64,000 nt of DNA from Paenibacillus sp. FSL A5-0031 (GCF_001956295.1 NZ_MRTD01000014.1:1-64000), one strand, 5' to 3'; shown: positions 27,581-36,333, counted from the stretch's first letter. Notes: generated by a model not told the origin, from the letters alone. Numbers and translations are program-made.

Positions 27581-27633
27581 GTTAACACTGTTAACACTGT
27601 TAACACCAATGTTAACAATAATATTTTGTTAAC
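27581..27633. repeat. Five GTTAAC boxes
   Basis: GTTAAC occurs at 27581, 27590, 27599, 27611 and 27628; the first three are exact 9-bp tandem repeats of GTTAACACT. Such regularly spaced short palindromes are typical of initiator or repressor binding sites. The same core lies in the 23-bp inverted repeats at 182 and 739. Confidence 0.6.
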
Positions 27634-27754
27634 AATAAATGTTCTTTCAGAAGTAGTGAGATTGGCTCGACGCGGATTTCTAAATGATCGACGACGGTGT
27701 GCCTACACCCAAGGTTTCTTTGTAATGCTGATTCACAATGATCCGAAATTCAAA

Positions 27755-27790
27755 ACAAAAAGCTACCGAATTTCAAACCGGTAGCTCTGG
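27755..27790 (-). terminator. Terminator-like hairpin
   Basis: On the minus strand AGCTACCGGTTTG and GAATTCGGTAGCT pair loosely around the loop and are followed by TTTTTG. It would serve minus-strand transcription into this region. Confidence 0.5.
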
Positions 27791-27887
27791 GGTCGACGAT
27801 GGTAAATGCATCACCAATCTCCGATATATGCGTGTCTACATTAATTTATTTATTAAATTTGTCACCATTCTGCTCAATGTCCCTTAA

Positions 27888-28538
27888 TCAATGTTGATTG
27901 TTGATTATCCTCCAAACCAATCCTCCATCGAAATAAGTCTCTTTTTCAACGTTCAATTTAACACTTCTATTTGAATTGGGGAACTCTGGTTCTTCATTTA
28001 CAATATATAGAGTATTCTCATCTTTCCATTCCATAGAAAAGTTACTATTCGCGTTACTATGATAAACAATCTTCGTTTTGTTATCTTCATGATAAGTAAT
28101 TTCTACCCATAAATTAACCCCACCAGCGGCGCCTCCATAAGTTTTATAATATGCATTAGCAGTATATTTGTCGGTCGGGGATTCCACAGGTCCTTTATAA
28201 AATTCACCTTCAAGATTATCGAATGTAAAAAAGTATGTATTGTATACCACTTGTGTTGAAACGATACCAATACCTATGAGAGTAGCAATTAACAGTTTTT
28301 TGGGAAATGTCTTCTTTTTGATAAGGGAAACAAAAAGTTTGAAACAAAATATAAAAAATATCAAAACTGTAATGAGAGAAAGGATGAAGAAACCTAATAA
28401 GTATAAATAATTAATAATAACTCCTCCAGTCGATGTGTTCTCATATTCCTTATAGTATGTAACGGAACCAAGCGGCAGTAGATTGTACTTATTTGAAACG
28501 CAACCTACCGCCATAATTGCGAATACAAAGAGCAACAT
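27888..28538 (-). CDS. DUF5412-like membrane protein, 216 aa
   Basis: Three hydrophobic stretches occupy the N-terminal half (LLFVFAIMAVGC, YLYLLGFFILSLITVLIFFI and LLIATLIGIGIVSTQVVY). The C-terminal extracytoplasmic part reads SPTDKYTANAYYKTYGGAAG and resembles Bacillales DUF5412 proteins of unknown function. No good ribosome site precedes the ATG, so the N-terminus may be truncated. AT-rich like the next two genes. Confidence 0.6.
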   Translation of the reverse strand: MLLFVFAIMAVGCVSNKYNLLPLGSVTYYKEYENTSTGGVIINYLYLLGFFILSLITVLIFFIFCFKLFVSLIKKKTFPKKLLIATLIGIGIVSTQVVYNTYFFTFDNLEGEFYKGPVESPTDKYTANAYYKTYGGAAGGVNLWVEITYHEDNKTKIVYHSNANSNFSMEWKDENTLYIVNEEPEFPNSNRSVKLNVEKETYFDGGLVWRIINNQH

Positions 28539-28636
28539 AAAGACGGTTCGACGGAAGTTTTGTTGCGTTAAATTGCCCGTTCAACGAGGCTGCCGCTTCA
28601 TTCTTTCATCCGCCCATGTAACCATCGTAGTTCAAT

Positions 28637-28888
28637 TTATCCTTTTTTGCTTTTTAATTTTATACGAATAAAAGGAGTTAATGTTATTAAAACCCCTGCT
28701 AAGAAAAAGGAGATTCCATATGCATGTAAGTGAAAGTCTGTCGCTGGAATGAAGAGGTGAACAAACTTATAAATCCCCATACTACCGTCAGGACTTCTGG
28801 CAGTAAAAGTATAAGTCGAGTAACCTTCATAAATAAGATACAGTCCTAACATCGCTACGCGTAATATTATGTACCACTTTTCCCACAT
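28637..28888 (-). CDS. Small membrane protein, 83 aa
   Basis: Two hydrophobic segments (YIILRVAMLGLYLIYEGY and ISFFLAGVLITLTPFI) flank a short extracytoplasmic loop. The Lys-rich C-terminus suggests a cytoplasmic tail. No family recognised. A degraded Tn7-like end motif (GCATCGTCAGTCTGAG) lies 60 bp upstream. Confidence 0.5.
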   Translation of the reverse strand: MWEKWYIILRVAMLGLYLIYEGYSTYTFTARSPDGSMGIYKFVHLFIPATDFHLHAYGISFFLAGVLITLTPFIRIKLKSKKG

Positions 28889-29090
28889 AATGTATACGAT
28901 TTGAATGAGGCATTTGTTGCACTGCCGGTTAGAAGCATCGTCAGTCTGAGTAGTCGAGCTTTCTCGAAGTTCTCGTACTCTTTAAAGAACTAAAGAAATC
29001 CGATCACTCTACACGGGAATGGATTATCTAATTCAATGCTCTTCAATTCATGAACCATTTAATCCATGAGTTACCCTTTTAACTGAAGTG

Positions 29091-29294
29091 TCATTTTTTT
29101 GAATTCGTGATTACGTAAGCTGTGATAAAAGAGATTTGAAGAGAAATAACTAGTGAAATCACTACTATCATTCCCTCATCCCCTTCAGGTACTAATAAAA
29201 CTGCTAACAAATAGAATGCAAATATCGATATTAAAATCAAACCAATAAAAACACCAACCAGCTTTATTTTTTCATTTCTTGATCTATTTCTCAA
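29091..29294 (-). CDS. Small membrane protein, about 67 aa
   Basis: The best start is TTG 29294, spaced from GGGGGGA; the reading from 29315 starts inside that site. Two membrane helices are evident (IKLVGVFIGLILISIFAFYL and IVVISLVISLQISFITAYVI). No family recognised. Confidence 0.5.
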   Translation of the reverse strand: MRNRSRNEKIKLVGVFIGLILISIFAFYLLAVLLVPEGDEGMIVVISLVISLQISFITAYVITNSKK

Positions 29295-29369
29295 CCATAA
29301 ATCCCCCCAACACAAACAACAGTGTATTCAATTCAATAATATATTAATTCCACATTTTGTTAAATTATC

Positions 29370-29425
29370 CTGCTGTTAGTTTAATAAAGCGCCATCAGTC
29401 TAATACTATATTTTTCTAGTCTACA
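29370..29425 (-). repeat. Tn7-like transposon end, right type
   Basis: Read on the minus strand from 29425: TGTAGACTAG, then AAAAATATAGTATTAGACTG, then a TTTATTAAACTAAC module. It would bound a cargo segment to its left holding the small membrane genes. Confidence 0.45.
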
Positions 29426-29483
29426 ATAAGATTTGATTTATAGCGGAAAGTGTATAGGAAATATTATCAATCTTTGTTTTAGA

Positions 29484-29510
29484 TGTAGACTTAAAACAAA
29501 GTTTGACTAA
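29484..29510 (+). repeat. Tn7-like transposon end, left type
   Basis: The sequence from 29484 is TGTAGACTTAAAACAAAGTT then TGA. The same 23 bp occur in inverse at 56909-56931. Just to its left is a degenerate opposite-facing end (ATCTTTGTTTTAGATG), so two ends seem to abut here. Confidence 0.45.
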
Positions 29511-29551
29511 TTCACTCATATGACCGTCAATAAATGATACCCTGCCCTAAA

Positions 29552-29765
29552 AAATTTGATATCCCTATATCAAAAATTGAAACCCGGCTCTTCAATTTTT
29601 GAAAGGCGGTGCCTATCAAAACCTGATAGGTGATTTATCCACAGTTAATTCGCCCATCAAATTCTGATAGGGGTGTGTCAAAACTTGATAGGCGAATTCC
29701 ACTTATCAAAATATGATCCCCTCCTCTATCAAATATTGATCCCTCCCCATCAAAATTTGATAACG
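29552..29765. repeat. Candidate replication origin: ATCAAA-TTTGAT-type iterons with DnaA box
   Basis: At least six copies of an imperfect palindrome of the form ATCAAAA-nn-TGATAGG start near 29612, 29653, 29676, 29703, 29727 and 29748, mostly 20-27 bp apart. A perfect DnaA box, TTATCCACA, sits at 29635-29643 between copies one and two. Related inverted repeats occur at 29552-29604. An iteron array with a DnaA box is the normal form of a plasmid origin; a partition site is the main alternative. No cognate protein gene is adjacent. Confidence 0.6.
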
Positions 29766-29865
29766 AATAAATACAATTTAAGCAGCACGTAATAACTAAT
29801 AAAGACAATATTTAAGATTTAAAGATTCATCTTAGTAAATAATAGATGTGTTCCTGAATCATCAT

Positions 29866-29901
29866 AAAATAAAAAAGACTGCTCCATTAGGAGCAGTCTT
29901 A
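29866..29901 (-). terminator. Terminator after the Spo0E-like gene
   Basis: AAGACTGCTCC and GGAGCAGTCTT form a perfect stem followed by TTTTTT on the minus strand. Confidence 0.8.
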
Positions 29902-29905
29902 AACA

Positions 29906-30085
29906 TTATCTATAGGTGATCCGAAAATTAGACGCCTTATTGTTCTGATAGTTATTGAGCAATATATCTAATTCTTGCGATATCTTAAGTACCTCTATGG
30001 AAGACAATCCATACTGATCGCTTGCTTCTATCATCTCTTGTCGCGTACGTTCAATAGCCTCCAGAGTACGATCTATATTATCCAT
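29906..30085 (-). CDS. Spo0E-like aspartyl-phosphate phosphatase, 59 aa
   Basis: Spo0E-family proteins dephosphorylate Spo0A-P and so block or delay sporulation. The 59 residues fit the family fully: ERTRQEMIEASDQYGLSSIE, then VLKISQELDILLNNYQ, containing the signature Ser-x4-Ser-x2-Leu-Asp (SIEVLKISQELD is the core). The ATG overlaps the stop of the LPD1-domain gene by 8 bp (ATGGATAA) with GGAGGGG upstream, so translation is coupled. A strong terminator follows. A plasmid-borne Spo0E could hold the host in vegetative growth. Confidence 0.88.
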   Translation of the reverse strand: MDNIDRTLEAIERTRQEMIEASDQYGLSSIEVLKISQELDILLNNYQNNKASNFRITYR

Positions 30086-31835
30086 GAGACCCCTCCACCC
30101 TATTTATCGGCAGATATGTATGATTTGTCCATAGTTGCTCGTCATGGAGGAGGCCGGTATCAAGTAAGACTCGCCACCAATCTCGAAAAGCATCATTGAT
30201 GGCTACTCTCTCTCCACCTTGAGGATATGGACCACTAAAGCGGGTCCCACATACCAAATAAGAGTTGGTTAGACCACGTTCGAACAGCTCATCCTCGATC
30301 CATGCTTCAAAGGCGCGGGCGAATAACTCATGATCTCGGCGCCAGTAGGCACCACGAGATATTGCATCAAGATAAAATGCACTTGAATCTGTTGGGACAT
30401 AGAATACAGATGGTACTTCTCTACCCAAATCATGAAGCATTTGGCAGTATGTAAAACCCACCTCATACCATTGTTTAGTCGAAAGGCGGTACGTACCTTT
30501 CAATGCACCTAGCGCCTTTGTAACATCATAATCGTTTCTCTCAAGGCTTCTCAGCACACCAGACTTGTAACGTCCAGAAGGCTGCGGTATTTGATCAGGC
30601 ACTATCACCTCCAAGAACCCATCACCTTCTTTAAGCGACTTCATTAGCCGCTTAAAGGCTCTGGAGACTGAAAGAGGTATTTTATCACCTGCACTGTTTC
30701 CAGACAATGGTGCCCGCTTCCCGTTCGTGAAACCATGTGATAAAGAGTAAAGATTGAAGTCCAGTGCATGAGCCCATTCATGAGCTTTAGATCCACCACC
30801 TCGATGTTTGGTAAAATTGAATACATTTTGGTCAGGCTCGTAATGAGCGGACGCTGAACCACTTCCTCTAGCTCCGAAAGCAATGCCAAGCCGACCATAG
30901 AAACTAAGTGACATACGTGGAATTTCAAGAACTTTTGCAAGATCCGAATGTGCATCGCCGCAGCATAGTACATGGTAACGCCCAGCTGCATCATCAACCC
31001 ACTTTCCGAATTGCACCCCACGATACCCATAATGTTCTATCAGGTCTTCAGGTTTGTTGACACCTGATGGTTCAAGAGATAATCGAACCACTTCTTCTGG
31101 TATCCTTCGCTCCCAGCGTTCTTTGCTGACTTTTTTAGTTGATGCTTTTGATTTGGGCTCGGCCCACTTCCAATCCTTTCCTTCCTCAGAATCGAATGCC
31201 TTTTTAAACAATTGAAGGAATCCTGCTTCTTTTCTGTTTTTACCGAAAAACGTGTATTTGAACTTGGTACCAAGGGAGAGCCAAAATCGAAATTTAAGCA
31301 GTTCTGGATTTTTATCTAACTCCCTCTTATTCATCGACCAATATCCTTTATCAAATTGCTTTCTCAGCTGATCATAAGCACACCGAAAATCACTCTCTGT
31401 GAATGATTTAGAAAAAACTTCCTTAAGCTGTTGTATAGCTTGAACGAAGTATTCCCGTTGCTTTGGATCGTCTACTGGACGCTGTACTACACGATCCCAC
31501 ATCATTTTCACTGCATATGCGGCTTCTGAGCTGTACCCAAGATCTCGAAGAATTGTCGGTGAAAATTCGCCAAGTAGTTCTTCCTTGCTAATCGCTTCAT
31601 ATGCCCGCGTCGGATCAAGTTCGAGCTCTGCGTACCATTCATCGCTAAACTTTGTTATTGCAGCTAAGTGCTTACGCGCACCTTTCAATTCTGCACCAAC
31701 GTCGTAGGAGAATGCTCTCCTACCTCCGCCGACAGTAGTTACCTGATTGTTATTAAGAACGTTAACTATCTCTGTACTACCTTTTTTTGTATCTGCAAAA
31801 TAATCGAACAATGTGAATTCTCTTTGTTCTGACAT
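30078..31835 (-). CDS. LPD1-domain protein with HExxH-like motif
   Basis: A 585-aa protein. The central and C-terminal region matches large polyvalent protein-associated domain 1: GYRGVQFGKWVDDAAG, RLGIAFGARGSGSASAHYEP and a HEWAHALD motif that resembles an HExxH metalloprotease site. The first 230 residues are soluble and charged. LPD1 proteins are found in plasmids, phages and polyvalent proteins and may act on host factors at transfer; the substrate is unknown. It starts an operon with the Spo0E-like gene. ATG 31835 follows GGAGGTAATACTA. Confidence 0.8.
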   Translation of the reverse strand: MSEQREFTLFDYFADTKKGSTEIVNVLNNNQVTTVGGGRRAFSYDVGAELKGARKHLAAITKFSDEWYAELELDPTRAYEAISKEELLGEFSPTILRDLGYSSEAAYAVKMMWDRVVQRPVDDPKQREYFVQAIQQLKEVFSKSFTESDFRCAYDQLRKQFDKGYWSMNKRELDKNPELLKFRFWLSLGTKFKYTFFGKNRKEAGFLQLFKKAFDSEEGKDWKWAEPKSKASTKKVSKERWERRIPEEVVRLSLEPSGVNKPEDLIEHYGYRGVQFGKWVDDAAGRYHVLCCGDAHSDLAKVLEIPRMSLSFYGRLGIAFGARGSGSASAHYEPDQNVFNFTKHRGGGSKAHEWAHALDFNLYSLSHGFTNGKRAPLSGNSAGDKIPLSVSRAFKRLMKSLKEGDGFLEVIVPDQIPQPSGRYKSGVLRSLERNDYDVTKALGALKGTYRLSTKQWYEVGFTYCQMLHDLGREVPSVFYVPTDSSAFYLDAISRGAYWRRDHELFARAFEAWIEDELFERGLTNSYLVCGTRFSGPYPQGGERVAINDAFRDWWRVLLDTGLLHDEQLWTNHTYLPINRVEGSHG

Positions 31836-31857
31836 ATTAGTATTACCTCCATAGACG

Positions 31858-31905
31858 CTGCTTCCAGGCGGGGAATTTTTAGATCCGCCCCGCCTGGCCG
31901 GGAGT
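31858..31905 (-). promoter_or_regulatory. RBS-proximal GC hairpin
   Basis: CCAGGCGGGG pairs perfectly with CCCCGCCTGG on the minus strand between the upstream stop and the GGAGG of the LPD1 gene. Its placement fits the hairpin family described at 22.5 kb. Confidence 0.5.
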
Positions 31906-31998
31906 AACTATGGTATCTATTACAAAACCTGATCTGAGTTAATTGAACTCTCCATTTGACTCCATTAACTACCCTATCTAAACAAGTACATCCTCAGA

Positions 31999-32331
31999 TC
32001 AATGCGTTTTATCCCCAGCAGTATTACCATCTGGAGACCATGCATCCCTTAGTTGCGTCATGTATGAAGATTCATAGTGAATGATCGCATTTTTTTCAGA
32101 ATCTCCATTTCCTACTTGATTACTTCCGAATAATTGGTCATTTACGAGATTGTAGATGTCGATCTTAATGTCCTCAATAATCCCGTTAAGGTTTCCGGCA
32201 GCTGCTAGATTTATAAGTCCAGCTAATTGACCGAGAGCAAACTCGTTTGAGTATACGCCTTTTTGGATGAGCATTTTTATATGTGCTCTCTCGTTATGAA
32301 TGAACTGTGAAATACTCTTTGGATTCAACAT
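31999..32331 (-). CDS. Hypothetical protein, 110 aa
   Basis: Lies 8 bp downstream of the DndC-like gene and preceded by TAGGAG, so it is likely translated with it. A helical N-terminal half (ISQFIHNERAHIKMLIQKGV) and a disordered C-terminus rich in Asn, Asp and Gly. No family recognised; a small partner of the PP-loop enzyme is possible. Confidence 0.6.
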   Translation of the reverse strand: MLNPKSISQFIHNERAHIKMLIQKGVYSNEFALGQLAGLINLAAAGNLNGIIEDIKIDIYNLVNDQLFGSNQVGNGDSEKNAIIHYESSYMTQLRDAWSPDGNTAGDKTH

Positions 32332-32339
32332 ATAATCTC

Positions 32340-34178
32340 CTAGGCTTTAACCATGAATTTATTTTTCTCTTCCAAAATCCGCTGGACTGCAACTTCATCT
32401 TCCTCGGTGAATTGATCAACACCCGTTCCATAAGGATCAAAAATCGGATGAAAAGACAGTCCACGAAATACACCTGTTATGCCTAACATCGTATATATTG
32501 CCTCTCGGAAACGTCTTGTAACTGGAAAGCCCTCAATCGTTTCACGTTGAAGCACCATTTGATAAGCAGTACGGATTTCGCTGTGCCGCCATTCAATTCC
32601 AAGCTTGATCATGGCTTCAAGAAGATGAGAACGACTATCTATCGTTAAATCACCTATCCCGCTTCCTATCTTTGAGATACCTACTCTCTGAAGTCCTACC
32701 ATTCCCCCGTAGCGAATGTCTTGTCCAATCGCTTTGAGGATACCGCGAAATCGATAATACTTTTCGTATTCTGGAAAGGATGAAAGTAAATTACCCATGC
32801 TCCGATCACTTGAGATTGTACAAAGATAACACCCGGTTCTTGCGCTTTTTCCACATTGCATCATAGCTTCATTGTCGTTTACGACGGCAGCCCCTAATGG
32901 GCATTCACTGCCGGCAGCAGCTCCATAAAAAGCTAACAACTCCGTGTTTCGTGCACCGTAACGGCTCCATGGTGCTCTGTTGAATGCAAGATAGGTCACA
33001 ACTTCCTGACTGGTCCAATCACGAATCGGACTTGCCGTTCGAATGGCTCCAACTGGATGATGTCCATAGAAATCATCCCCGAAGTATTTCTGCAGGCTGC
33101 GCTTTCGATTACCACTTTCATTGTCACGACTTCCCATAACCAAGCAAGTGTCCTCGACCCCTACGGCTAAAAAGACTGCTTCTAGAAACTCACGTGCCGG
33201 CTCAATCTTCAGACGACGAACGCAATATTTAAAGGTAACTGACGGAGCCTGATACCCTTTGCCGATTATACATACGAGAAGTGTATTATCTTCTCTTGGC
33301 TCAACAATGTGGTATTCCACCCATGGCAGCGCCTCAGCTAGAGCGTTCTTCAGATCATGTATGAGCGATGTCACACCTGGATTTTCAACCAAGGTATCCG
33401 CACTAATAACCATGATCTTCTTCGTAGAATCGGGATTTTTAATGGCATGTTCCAGCATTAGTTGTGTAACTGTCCGGCTATCTTTGCCTCCACTATTAAG
33501 TAAACCGATTCTTGTATTCTCATCATAAATCTTCTTAATCCGCTTACGTGTTTCTTCCAGTAGATCCTCATCTAGCGCCTCCAAAATATCTAATGTCTCA
33601 CCTTCCGTTACCCTCGCTCGGCCCATCTTACCCTTCTCCAAAGTGAAGACGTTAAAATCTAAAAAAGGTTGGCAACGATCTTCAGGATAAGGCTGCGGTT
33701 CACGATTTGCTCCATAAGGAGGTATTAAGTTCTGCATGTATACCTCAATATGCAACGAGCAAGAACTATGGAAACAGTACATTTGAAATTTATGTTTTGG
33801 ACTCTGATAATGCCAATCTTCCCCATCATCGAGAATGGCATCAATCATGGCTTGTACAGGAATGTACATATCAAAACCTATTTGCTCAAGGAAAGAAAAA
33901 AGCGCTCCCGCATTGGATTTACGCTCAAATATCATTTCCCATCTCATTCCACTATTTGCTAGAATACATTCCATTTGAGGCTGGTCTTTAATAAAATGGT
34001 GCAGAACATAATAGGTTTCCTGAAAGAAAATAGCACTCCAATCACGAACCGTACCATGAAAAAGAAAGCCTGCCTCCTCTAAATAATCCCAAATATCCGC
34101 CGTTAGATTGTTATAATCCTTAAGCCGTTTTTCAACTGCTACCTTTTGCTTTTGGTCAACAAACATATACTTTTTCAT
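32340..34178 (-). CDS. DndC-like PP-loop sulfurtransferase (PAPS-reductase family)
   Basis: A 612-aa protein started at ATG 34178 (AAGGAAGGAATTGG upstream). The ATP pyrophosphatase P-loop SGGKDS lies at about 229-234. Further DndC-type marks are FKYCVRRLK, GSRDNESGNRKRSL and the C-terminal GKSARTGCYLCTISSDRSMG, whose cysteines correspond to the Fe-S site. DndC activates and sulfurates the DNA backbone in phosphorothioation, but no dndA, B, D or E lies near it. It may act in another nucleotide modification. A nested-terminator leader precedes it. Confidence 0.78.
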   Translation of the reverse strand: MKKYMFVDQKQKVAVEKRLKDYNNLTADIWDYLEEAGFLFHGTVRDWSAIFFQETYYVLHHFIKDQPQMECILANSGMRWEMIFERKSNAGALFSFLEQIGFDMYIPVQAMIDAILDDGEDWHYQSPKHKFQMYCFHSSCSLHIEVYMQNLIPPYGANREPQPYPEDRCQPFLDFNVFTLEKGKMGRARVTEGETLDILEALDEDLLEETRKRIKKIYDENTRIGLLNSGGKDSRTVTQLMLEHAIKNPDSTKKIMVISADTLVENPGVTSLIHDLKNALAEALPWVEYHIVEPREDNTLLVCIIGKGYQAPSVTFKYCVRRLKIEPAREFLEAVFLAVGVEDTCLVMGSRDNESGNRKRSLQKYFGDDFYGHHPVGAIRTASPIRDWTSQEVVTYLAFNRAPWSRYGARNTELLAFYGAAAGSECPLGAAVVNDNEAMMQCGKSARTGCYLCTISSDRSMGNLLSSFPEYEKYYRFRGILKAIGQDIRYGGMVGLQRVGISKIGSGIGDLTIDSRSHLLEAMIKLGIEWRHSEIRTAYQMVLQRETIEGFPVTRRFREAIYTMLGITGVFRGLSFHPIFDPYGTGVDQFTEEDEVAVQRILEEKNKFMVKA

Positions 34179-34204
34179 TCCAATTCCTTCCTTGAAAATG
34201 GGCA

Positions 34205-34348
34205 TAAAAAAAAGAAGGTATGAAAAAAAGCACACGGATCCCGTCTGCTTCTACATACCTTCTTGTAATTGCCCTTATATATGCTATAAGATAGCTACCC
34301 TTCTTTGCCGAATAAGAGACGGCAAAGAATAGAAAATCAATTTCGTAA
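34205..34348 (-). ncRNA. Recurrent structured leader with nested terminators, copy 3 (DndC-like)
   Basis: The minus strand reads CTTTGCCG...CGGCAAAG, then AAGGGTAGCT...ATAGC, then an inner hairpin AGCAGACGG...CCGTGTGCT with a T run, inside a perfect outer stem AGAAGGTATG...CATACCTTCT with a T run (34211-34266). Confidence 0.7.
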
Positions 34349-34401
34349 TAGGTAAATTATACCTTGATGACTCGGTTTATGACAATAGGAATAATAGGAA
34401 A

Positions 34402-34990
34402 TGCCACATAAACGGGAGTATTTTATCTTTAATAAGAGAAATGCCACACGAACGGGAGTATTAATACCACTTTTGAATTATACATTAGACGTTTTCACTG
34501 AACTCCCTTTCGCGTGGCAGTCTACTCCCTTCTTTGTGACTATCCACACCCTTCAGTGTGGCAGGTCCACTCCCGCTTTTGTGATAGCCTACTCCCTTTG
34601 ATGTGGCATATGACTCCCTTTCATGTGGCACTAGCAGTTAACGAGGTTAATATTCATATAGGATTCCTGCTTCCTAAAACAGATTTAAACAATAAAAATA
34701 CAAAACCAAAAAAAAGAAAACTATATAAATATAAAAAGATGTTTATGGCTTTAATAATTAACAAGGTAGTGTAATATTAGACAAAGAGAATAACACTCCC
34801 TTATGTGTGGCAGATCATTTAACGATAAAATGATAATGCCCTTACGTGTGGCACTTCTATAATTTCTCAAATTTGAACCGAAATACGCTTAAAATGCTCT
34901 CAGGTTCAGTATTAACCCAATAATAACTCCCTTACGTGTGGCATTTCTCATGTATTTTCTAGATTTTTACTGCCACACGAAAAGGAGTAG
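34402..34990. repeat. Iteron field of the Rep_3 origin
   Basis: About twelve copies of ACTCCCTTTCGTGTGGCA or close variants, in both orientations. Copies lie near 34402 and 34443 (inverse), 34502, 34524, 34546, 34568, 34591 and 34613 (direct, about 22 bp apart), 34796, 34837 and 34926 (direct) and 34971 (inverse). The 22-bp spacing equals two helical turns. Their position upstream of rep is typical for initiator binding and copy control. The A/T-rich gap 34640-34780 could be the melting region. Confidence 0.85.
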
Positions 34991-35055
34991 AAATCAAACG
35001 TAAAGTGCCATATAGTTTTATATGAATCTATTATTAAGAGAGTGGAGGCAGCCTC

Positions 35056-36276
35056 ATGGATCAATTAGAAATTGAATTAGATTTTGAAACCGATCGCATT
35101 GCCGACCACTATATCGTAACGGAATCCAACGCACTTATTGAAGCACGTACCAATCTTGATCTATATGAAGAACGGTTAATATATATATTAGCTTCACGTA
35201 TCAATCCAGAAGACACACATTTCCGTACTTGTTTTTTCAGTGTGAAAAAGATTGCGGAGAAACTGGATCTCACCGAAAAGAACTTTTACAAACGGGTTAG
35301 AGATATAATCGATAGGTTGCAGCATAAGCAAGTTATCATTGAAGACCAGGCTAGTAATTCAACACTTAAAGCAAACTGGCTTTCAGCATCTCGTTACTAT
35401 CACGGAAAAGGGATTATTGAGTTAGAATTTTCTCAGTTACTAGGCCCTTACCTCCTTCAGTTAAAAAATAATTTTACCAATTATAAGTTATGGAACGTAT
35501 TGTATCTTAAAAGTTTTTATTCTTCGAAACTATATAAGCTACTCAAGCAGTATCTGCCATTAGGTAAAAGAAAATTTTCTACGCTTGCTGAGTTGAAAGA
35601 AAAATTAGAAATTGAAGACGGTAAATATACACTTTACAGTCATTTAAAAAATCGAATACTACTAAATGCGCAGCGTGAGCTCGAAGAAAAAACTGACATT
35701 CGTTTCACCATTGAAGAAATAAAAAATGGAAACAAAGTTGTTGGCGTTACCTTTCACATTTATAAAAACAATCGTGCACCGCGAATAGGAATTAATGATT
35801 CAGAATACATAGATAGCGAAACTGTTTACGATTTACTTGGCCGCTTTGAGATAAATAAGAAAACAGCAAACGAGCTCCTCACTAATCATGGCGAAAACCA
35901 TATTCGAGCAAATATTAAATATGTATATGAAAAGAAACAAAACGCAGAAATTGGCAGCTTGTCCGGATACATAATTAAAGCCATAAAAGAAAACTACGCT
36001 GCATCGGATAAAGAATATACAGCCGAAGATGAAAAAGATCTTAAAACATCACTTGATCAATTAAACTTACGTATTCGACAAACCGTAACGTTTTACGATC
36101 AATGCGTTCGTGAAAGAATTAAAAGTCGACATGCTGCACAAGAAGAATTAGTTGAGAAAATCGTTCGTGAAATAGAATCGACGAGTCAGCAACGACTAAC
36201 GAAAAATATGCGACCGTTAACAGAGGAAGATCTAGAACATCCTCACGCCCGTGAAGCATTCCTCTTACATATGTAA
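35056..36276 (+). CDS. rep: Plasmid replication initiator, Rep_3 (RepB) family
   Basis: A 406-aa initiator that binds the upstream iterons and opens the origin. The first winged helix includes SNALIEARTNLDLYEERLIY and VKKIAEKLDLTEKNFYKRV; the second includes WNVLYLKSFYSSKLYKLLKQ and LAELKEKLEIEDGKYTLYSH, as in other Rep_3 proteins. The C-terminal 150 residues are charged and helical, longer than in small plasmids. ATG 35056 follows AGTGGAGG. The gene is oriented against the dcm-like gene and ends at a shared terminator. Confidence 0.92.
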   Translation: MDQLEIELDFETDRIADHYIVTESNALIEARTNLDLYEERLIYILASRINPEDTHFRTCFFSVKKIAEKLDLTEKNFYKRVRDIIDRLQHKQVIIEDQASNSTLKANWLSASRYYHGKGIIELEFSQLLGPYLLQLKNNFTNYKLWNVLYLKSFYSSKLYKLLKQYLPLGKRKFSTLAELKEKLEIEDGKYTLYSHLKNRILLNAQRELEEKTDIRFTIEEIKNGNKVVGVTFHIYKNNRAPRIGINDSEYIDSETVYDLLGRFEINKKTANELLTNHGENHIRANIKYVYEKKQNAEIGSLSGYIIKAIKENYAASDKEYTAEDEKDLKTSLDQLNLRIRQTVTFYDQCVRERIKSRHAAQEELVEKIVREIESTSQQRLTKNMRPLTEEDLEHPHAREAFLLHM

Positions 36277-36316
36277 AAAAGGCTCCTTGGGCTTATAACC
36301 CAGGAGCCTTTTATAT
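36277..36316. terminator. Bidirectional terminator between rep and the C5 methyltransferase gene
   Basis: AAGGCTCCTTGGG pairs with CCCAGGAGCCTT and has T runs in both directions; the two genes converge here. Confidence 0.85.
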
Positions 36317-36333
36317 AGTTGATAGTTTCACAC

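Noticed and set aside
27142..27618. Minus-strand open frame of 158 aa over the initiator end and GTTAAC repeats
   Set aside because: It overlaps a well-supported gene and a terminator, and its composition is Arg/Ser-rich, as expected for an antisense frame.
27580..27640. GTTAAC repeats considered as a CRISPR-like array
   Set aside because: Units are 9 bp with no spacers of regular length and no cas genes are seen.
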